From: Streptomyces griseoruber
GTDB taxonomy: Bacteria; Actinomycetota; Actinomycetes; Streptomycetales; Streptomycetaceae
Assembly: GCF_001514205.1 (NCBI RefSeq)
Contig: NZ_KQ948775.1
Span: forward strand, 260,820-324,819
DNA length: 64,000 nucleotides
Reading direction: 5' to 3'
The notes under the pieces were generated by a model. It was not told the origin of the DNA, made no database searches, and was given only the letters and a program-made list of their open reading frames with translations. Positions 61,358 through 64,000 of this stretch are shown in pieces. Made by a program: the position numbers and the translations under genes. The first letter of the stretch is position 1. Each line of letters begins with the position of its first letter.

Positions 61358-61432
61358 GCCCACGATCCTGCCGCCGGCACCCGACCCGCCCCAGAGGTAC
61401 AGAAGTCAGCGATCGATGGTTTACTGCCAACC

Positions 61433-62446
61433 ATGGCCCCCGCCTACCGCGTCGCCCTCGTCGCCTTCCCCGGTATCCGCGCCTTCGACGTCTCCGTCAT
61501 CACCGAGGTCTGGGGCACCGACCGCACCGACCGCGGCGCCCCCGCCTTCGACCTGCGCCGCGTCGCCACCGACACCACCCCCGTCCCGATGCGCGGCGGA
61601 CTCGCCCTGCACCCCGACCGCACCCTCGCCTGGCTCACCCGCGCCGACCTGATCCTCGTCCCCGGCCTCGACGACCACCTCACCCCCGCACCGACTCCCG
61701 TCCTCGACGCACTCCGCCGCGCCCACACCCGCGGCACCACCCTCGCCGCCCTGTGCGGCGGAGCCTTCACCCTCGCCCAGGCCGGCCTCCTCGACGGCCG
61801 CCGGGCGATCACCCACTGGAACCTCATCGACCTCCTCCGCAGCCACCACCCCCAGGTCAACGTCGTCCCCGACGCCCTCTTCATCGAGGACGACAACATC
61901 TGGACCGCCGCGGGCACGGCAGCCGGCATCGACCTGTGCCTCCACCTGGTCCGCCGCTCCCACGGCGCGGAAGCGGCCGCCACCATCGCCCGCTCGATGG
62001 TCACCGCCCCCTTCCGCACCGGTTCCCAGGCACAGTTCATCGAGCACCCCACCACGCCCGCCGACCGCGACGCCGACACTCTCGCCGCCGTACGCGAACA
62101 CGCCCTGCGCCGGCTGCACGAACCACTCACGGTCGCCGACCTGGCGGCTCACGCGGGTATGTCACCGCGCAGCTTCGCCCGCCACTTCACCGCCGCCACC
62201 GGCACCACCCCCCTCAGCTGGCTCCTCGACCAGCGCATCGCCGCAGCCCAGAAACTCCTCGAACGCACCGACCTCCCCATGCCCGAGGTCGCCCGCCGCG
62301 CAGGCTTCGGCAGCGAGGTCACGATGCGCCAGCACTTCGCCTCGCGCCTCGCCACCAGCCCACGCGCCTACCGAGCCGCGTTCAGCACCACACCCGACAC
62401 GGGCTCCGCCTCCGCCACCCGCGGCAGCAACCCGATCGCGCGATAA
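61433..62446 (+). CDS. GlxA-type AraC-family transcriptional regulator
   Basis: 337 residues. N-terminal DJ-1/PfpI-like (class I glutamine amidotransferase-like) domain, about 1-180: VALVAFPGIRAFDVSVITEV, ALCGGAFTLAQAGLLDGRRA, FIEDDNIWTAAGTAAGIDLC; the Cys in ALCGGAF sits at the nucleophile-elbow position. C-terminal AraC domain with LTVADLAAHAGMSPRSFARH and MPEVARRAGFGSEVTMRQHF. Likely regulator of the divergent isochorismatase gene. ATG 61433. Its last 79 bases overlap the 3' end of trpS on the other strand. Confidence 0.94.
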   Translation: MAPAYRVALVAFPGIRAFDVSVITEVWGTDRTDRGAPAFDLRRVATDTTPVPMRGGLALHPDRTLAWLTRADLILVPGLDDHLTPAPTPVLDALRRAHTRGTTLAALCGGAFTLAQAGLLDGRRAITHWNLIDLLRSHHPQVNVVPDALFIEDDNIWTAAGTAAGIDLCLHLVRRSHGAEAAATIARSMVTAPFRTGSQAQFIEHPTTPADRDADTLAAVREHALRRLHEPLTVADLAAHAGMSPRSFARHFTAATGTTPLSWLLDQRIAAAQKLLERTDLPMPEVARRAGFGSEVTMRQHFASRLATSPRAYRAAFSTTPDTGSASATRGSNPIAR

Positions 62447-63411
62447 GCGGCGTCCACTACCGGACGCGCCATCTCCCGCGCCTTGTTCGCCCCCTCCCGG
62501 AGCACCCCCTCGACATAGCCGGGATCCGCACACAACTCCTGGTGCCGGGCCCGCACCGGCCTCAACACCTCGACCACGGCCTCCGCCGCGGCCGCCTTCA
62601 AAGCGCCGTACGACCGATGAACGGACGCCAGCTCCGCGGGGTTCCCGTCCGTGCACGCCGCGAGGATCTCCAGCAGATTCGCGACCCCCGGCCGCCCCTC
62701 CCGGTCGTACACGACCTCCCGCCCGCTGTCCGTGACGGCCCGCATGATCTTCTTCCGCACCACATCCGGCTCATCGAGCAGATAGACGATCCCCGGCCCG
62801 GAGTCGTCGCTCTTCCCCATCTTCGACCCCGGCTCCTGGAGGTTCATCACCCGAGCCGCCACCGCGGGCAGCGTCGCCCTCGGCACCACGAACGTATGCC
62901 CGTACCGCTGGTTGAACCGCACCGCCAGATCCCGCGCCAGCTCCACATGCTGCGCCTGGTCGTCCCCCACCGGCACCTCGTCGGTCCCGTACGCCAGGAT
63001 GTCCGCCGCCATCAGCACCGGATACGTCAGCAGCGACAGCCGTACGCTCCCCCCGCGCTCCCGCTCCCGCGCGGCCTTCACCTTGTACTGGATCATCCGC
63101 CGCATCTCGCCGTCGGTGGCCACGCACTCCAGCAGGTACGACAGCCGCGCGTGCTCGTCGACATGGCTCTGTACGAAGAGAGTGCACAGCTCGGGATCCA
63201 GCCCCGCCGCCAGGAGCAGCGTCGCCGCCTGCCGGCTGAGCCGGCGTACCCGCGCCGGATCGTGGTCCACGGTCAGCGCGTGCAGATCGACCACGCAGAA
63301 CAACGCGTCCGAGCGGTGCTGGTCGGCCTGGACCCACTGCCGCATGGCCCCCAGGTAGTTCCCCAACGTCAGATGCCCGGTCGGCTTGATCCCGCTGAAG
63401 ACCCTCGTCAT
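62368..63411 (-). CDS. trpS: tryptophanyl-tRNA synthetase (auxiliary, attenuated type)
   Basis: 347-residue class I synthetase charging tRNA-Trp. HIGH-type motif PTGHLTLGNYLGAM at about 10-23, KMSKS-type SKMGKSDDS near 194-202, and the Trp-binding segment LSLLTYPVLMAADILAYGTD. ATG 63411 has AGGAGGAG upstream. The leader carries a Trp-Trp peptide and attenuator (63497-63590), the arrangement described for S. coelicolor trpRS1, the indolmycin-resistant inducible enzyme, so the same role is likely here. Confidence 0.95.
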   Translation of the reverse strand: MTRVFSGIKPTGHLTLGNYLGAMRQWVQADQHRSDALFCVVDLHALTVDHDPARVRRLSRQAATLLLAAGLDPELCTLFVQSHVDEHARLSYLLECVATDGEMRRMIQYKVKAARERERGGSVRLSLLTYPVLMAADILAYGTDEVPVGDDQAQHVELARDLAVRFNQRYGHTFVVPRATLPAVAARVMNLQEPGSKMGKSDDSGPGIVYLLDEPDVVRKKIMRAVTDSGREVVYDREGRPGVANLLEILAACTDGNPAELASVHRSYGALKAAAAEAVVEVLRPVRARHQELCADPGYVEGVLREGANKAREMARPVVDAAYRAIGLLPRVAEAEPVSGVVLNAAR

Positions 63412-63496
63412 CTCCACTCCTCCTGCTGGACTTCTCCGGTCGAGGCCGCCGTCCCGGTCGGCCCGACCCTCGGAAGTCCCGGATGGGGATACGAGA

Positions 63497-63521
63497 AACG
63501 GCCGCCGAGGCGGCGGCCGTT
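63497..63521 (-). terminator. trpS attenuator terminator hairpin
   Basis: Arms 63497-63506 and 63512-63521 are exact complements (10 bp) with a five-base loop, followed on the minus strand by TTTCTCG. Upstream GGCC/GGCGG segments near 63541-63559 are complementary to its arms, allowing an alternative antiterminator fold when ribosomes stall at the Trp codons of the leader peptide. Confidence 0.85.
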
Positions 63522-63548
63522 GGAACGCATACGTGAGCGCGGCCGCCG

Positions 63549-63590
63549 TCAGGCGGCCCACCAGAGCTGGGTGCACGTACGCGTAGTCAT
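63549..63590 (-). CDS. trp leader peptide MTTRTCTQLWWAA
   Basis: 13-codon ORF ending WWAA then TGA, with two adjacent Trp codons (TGG TGG), 138 bases upstream of trpS in the same direction. Low charged tRNA-Trp should stall ribosomes at these codons and prevent the terminator hairpin. A TACTGT -10-like hexamer at 63598-63603 is seven bases before its ATG, so the transcript may be leaderless. Too short for normal ORF calling. Confidence 0.88.
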   Translation of the reverse strand: MTTRTCTQLWWAA

Positions 63591-63631
63591 GACGTCCACA
63601 GTACGCCTCGAGGGTGCCCGTGGGACGGAGG

Positions 63632-63660
63632 TTGACACACCCCGGCCCGATACGTAGTGT
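63632..63660 (+). promoter_or_regulatory. consensus-type promoter pointing to the rRNA operon
   Basis: TTGACA (63632-63637), 17-bp spacer, TAGTGT (63655-63660). It points right, away from trpS, so it probably is the farthest upstream promoter of the rRNA operon. The -10/leader of trpS is on the opposite strand about 30 bp to the left. Confidence 0.7.
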
Positions 63661-63824
63661 TCTCCGAGTTGTCCGACGTGAGCGTCGACTCCGGTCGGTC
63701 CCCGGACAGCCATTCCGCAAGTACCAACCACTTCTCGGCGAGCAGTCGTTCCGTCTGCCGTCGCGTCATTGGCATGCGTATTCGCGAAATGAGGAATCCG
63801 CGTTCGAAAGGGCACGGTCCCCGA

Positions 63825-64000
63825 TTGGCTTCGGGAGCCGGGAATCCGCTAAAGTCTCACTCGTCGGAACGGCCGAAGGGCCGGGAAGGCAACCCCCGCT
63901 GACTGGGAATCAGACGCCGAAAGGATCTGATAGAGTCGGAACCGCCGGAAAGGAAACCGCGAAACAAAAGCGGAAACCTGGAAAGCGCCGAGGAAATCGG
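63825..64000 (+). promoter_or_regulatory. rRNA operon proximal promoter and 5' leader (16S beyond window)
   Basis: TTGGCT at 63825 with TAAAGT at 63850-63855 form a promoter-like pair (spacing 19). The following sequence, with ATCTGATAGAGTCGGAA at 63926 and CCTGGAAAGCGCCGAGGAA near 63977, matches from memory the conserved leader that precedes 16S rRNA in Streptomyces. The 16S gene must start beyond 64000. The stretch 63661-63824 contains no gene that I can support. Confidence 0.75.

Noticed and set aside
63587..63775. 62-codon minus-strand ORF (MPMTRRQTERLLAEKW...)
   Set aside because: It covers the trpS leader promoter region and the divergent rrn promoter, lacks a ribosome site and has no known relative.

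Overview
The window is about 64 kb of a very GC-rich actinobacterial chromosome, almost certainly Streptomyces. Evidence is the strong G/C third-position bias, frequent GTG starts, ATGA/GTGA stop-start overlaps, and a set of actinomycete marker genes: lsr2, clpC, the sigE-cseABC cell-envelope stress operon, nuoD2, and an auxiliary trpS with a Trp-Trp leader peptide. From memory, the gene order resembles the S. coelicolor core segment from about SCO3403 (folE) to SCO3334 (trpRS1). Most of the window is therefore ordinary core genome, with small patches of decay and insertion.

Layout. 0-3.8 kb: folate genes (folE cut by the window edge, then folP, an NTF2-like gene, folB, folK and a DUF3180 membrane protein on the minus strand). 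3.9-12.9 kb: a LysX/MprF-like membrane acyltransferase, a membrane esterase, an Ala-rich coiled-coil protein, two PH-domain membrane proteins, the orphan NADH dehydrogenase subunit nuoD2 and a MidA/NDUFAF7-like methyltransferase. 13-18.5 kb: a NarL-type two-component system, an ArsR-type regulator with a perfect 27-bp palindrome beside it, an aldo/keto reductase, a type II thioesterase and a decayed peptidyl-carrier domain. 18.6-24 kb: a CoA/NAD cofactor operon (DUF2520, panC, nadB, nadC, coaX). 24-30.4 kb: small conserved genes, BlaI-type regulator, argA-like acetyltransferase, lsr2, clpC. 30.5-35.6 kb: a NACHT N-terminal remnant, a secreted HAD phosphatase, an M23 endopeptidase, a TetR/MFS efflux pair and a broken AraC gene. 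35.6-39.3 kb: sigE-cseA-cseB-cseC. 39.3-44.2 kb: mutY, a membrane-anchored Ser/Gly-rich protein, a MITE-like foldback element, disA and radA. 44.4-54 kb: a sigma/anti-sigma-like fusion with an extracytoplasmic BACON domain, a Cys-rich protein, ppx/gppA, a TIM-barrel isomerase, TetR, ilvD, and a PQQ-domain Ser/Thr kinase. 54-64 kb: SH3 protein, two pseudogenes (META lipoprotein and methyltransferase), SulP transporter, ABC exporter, proC, isochorismatase and its probable GlxA-type regulator, trpS with an attenuator, and finally the promoter and leader of an rRNA operon that continues past the end.

Functional themes are cofactor supply (folate, pantothenate/CoA, NAD), protein quality control (clpC with a candidate ClgR box), cell-envelope stress (sigE-cse, DisA c-di-AMP synthase, M23 and SH3 proteins), and translation stress (attenuated trpS next to rrn).

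No complete insertion sequence, CRISPR array, prophage or biosynthetic cluster is visible. The most unusual objects are (i) a 169-bp foldback element at 41368-41536 whose arm differences are consistently G-U tolerant on the minus strand only, (ii) a single protein combining sigma-like, zinc anti-sigma-like, membrane and BACON parts, (iii) an orphan NuoD beside a candidate NuoD methylase, (iv) remnants of NRPS and NACHT systems, and (v) a methyltransferase broken by an exact 11-bp tandem duplication. All functional calls come from reading motifs; no database search was run.
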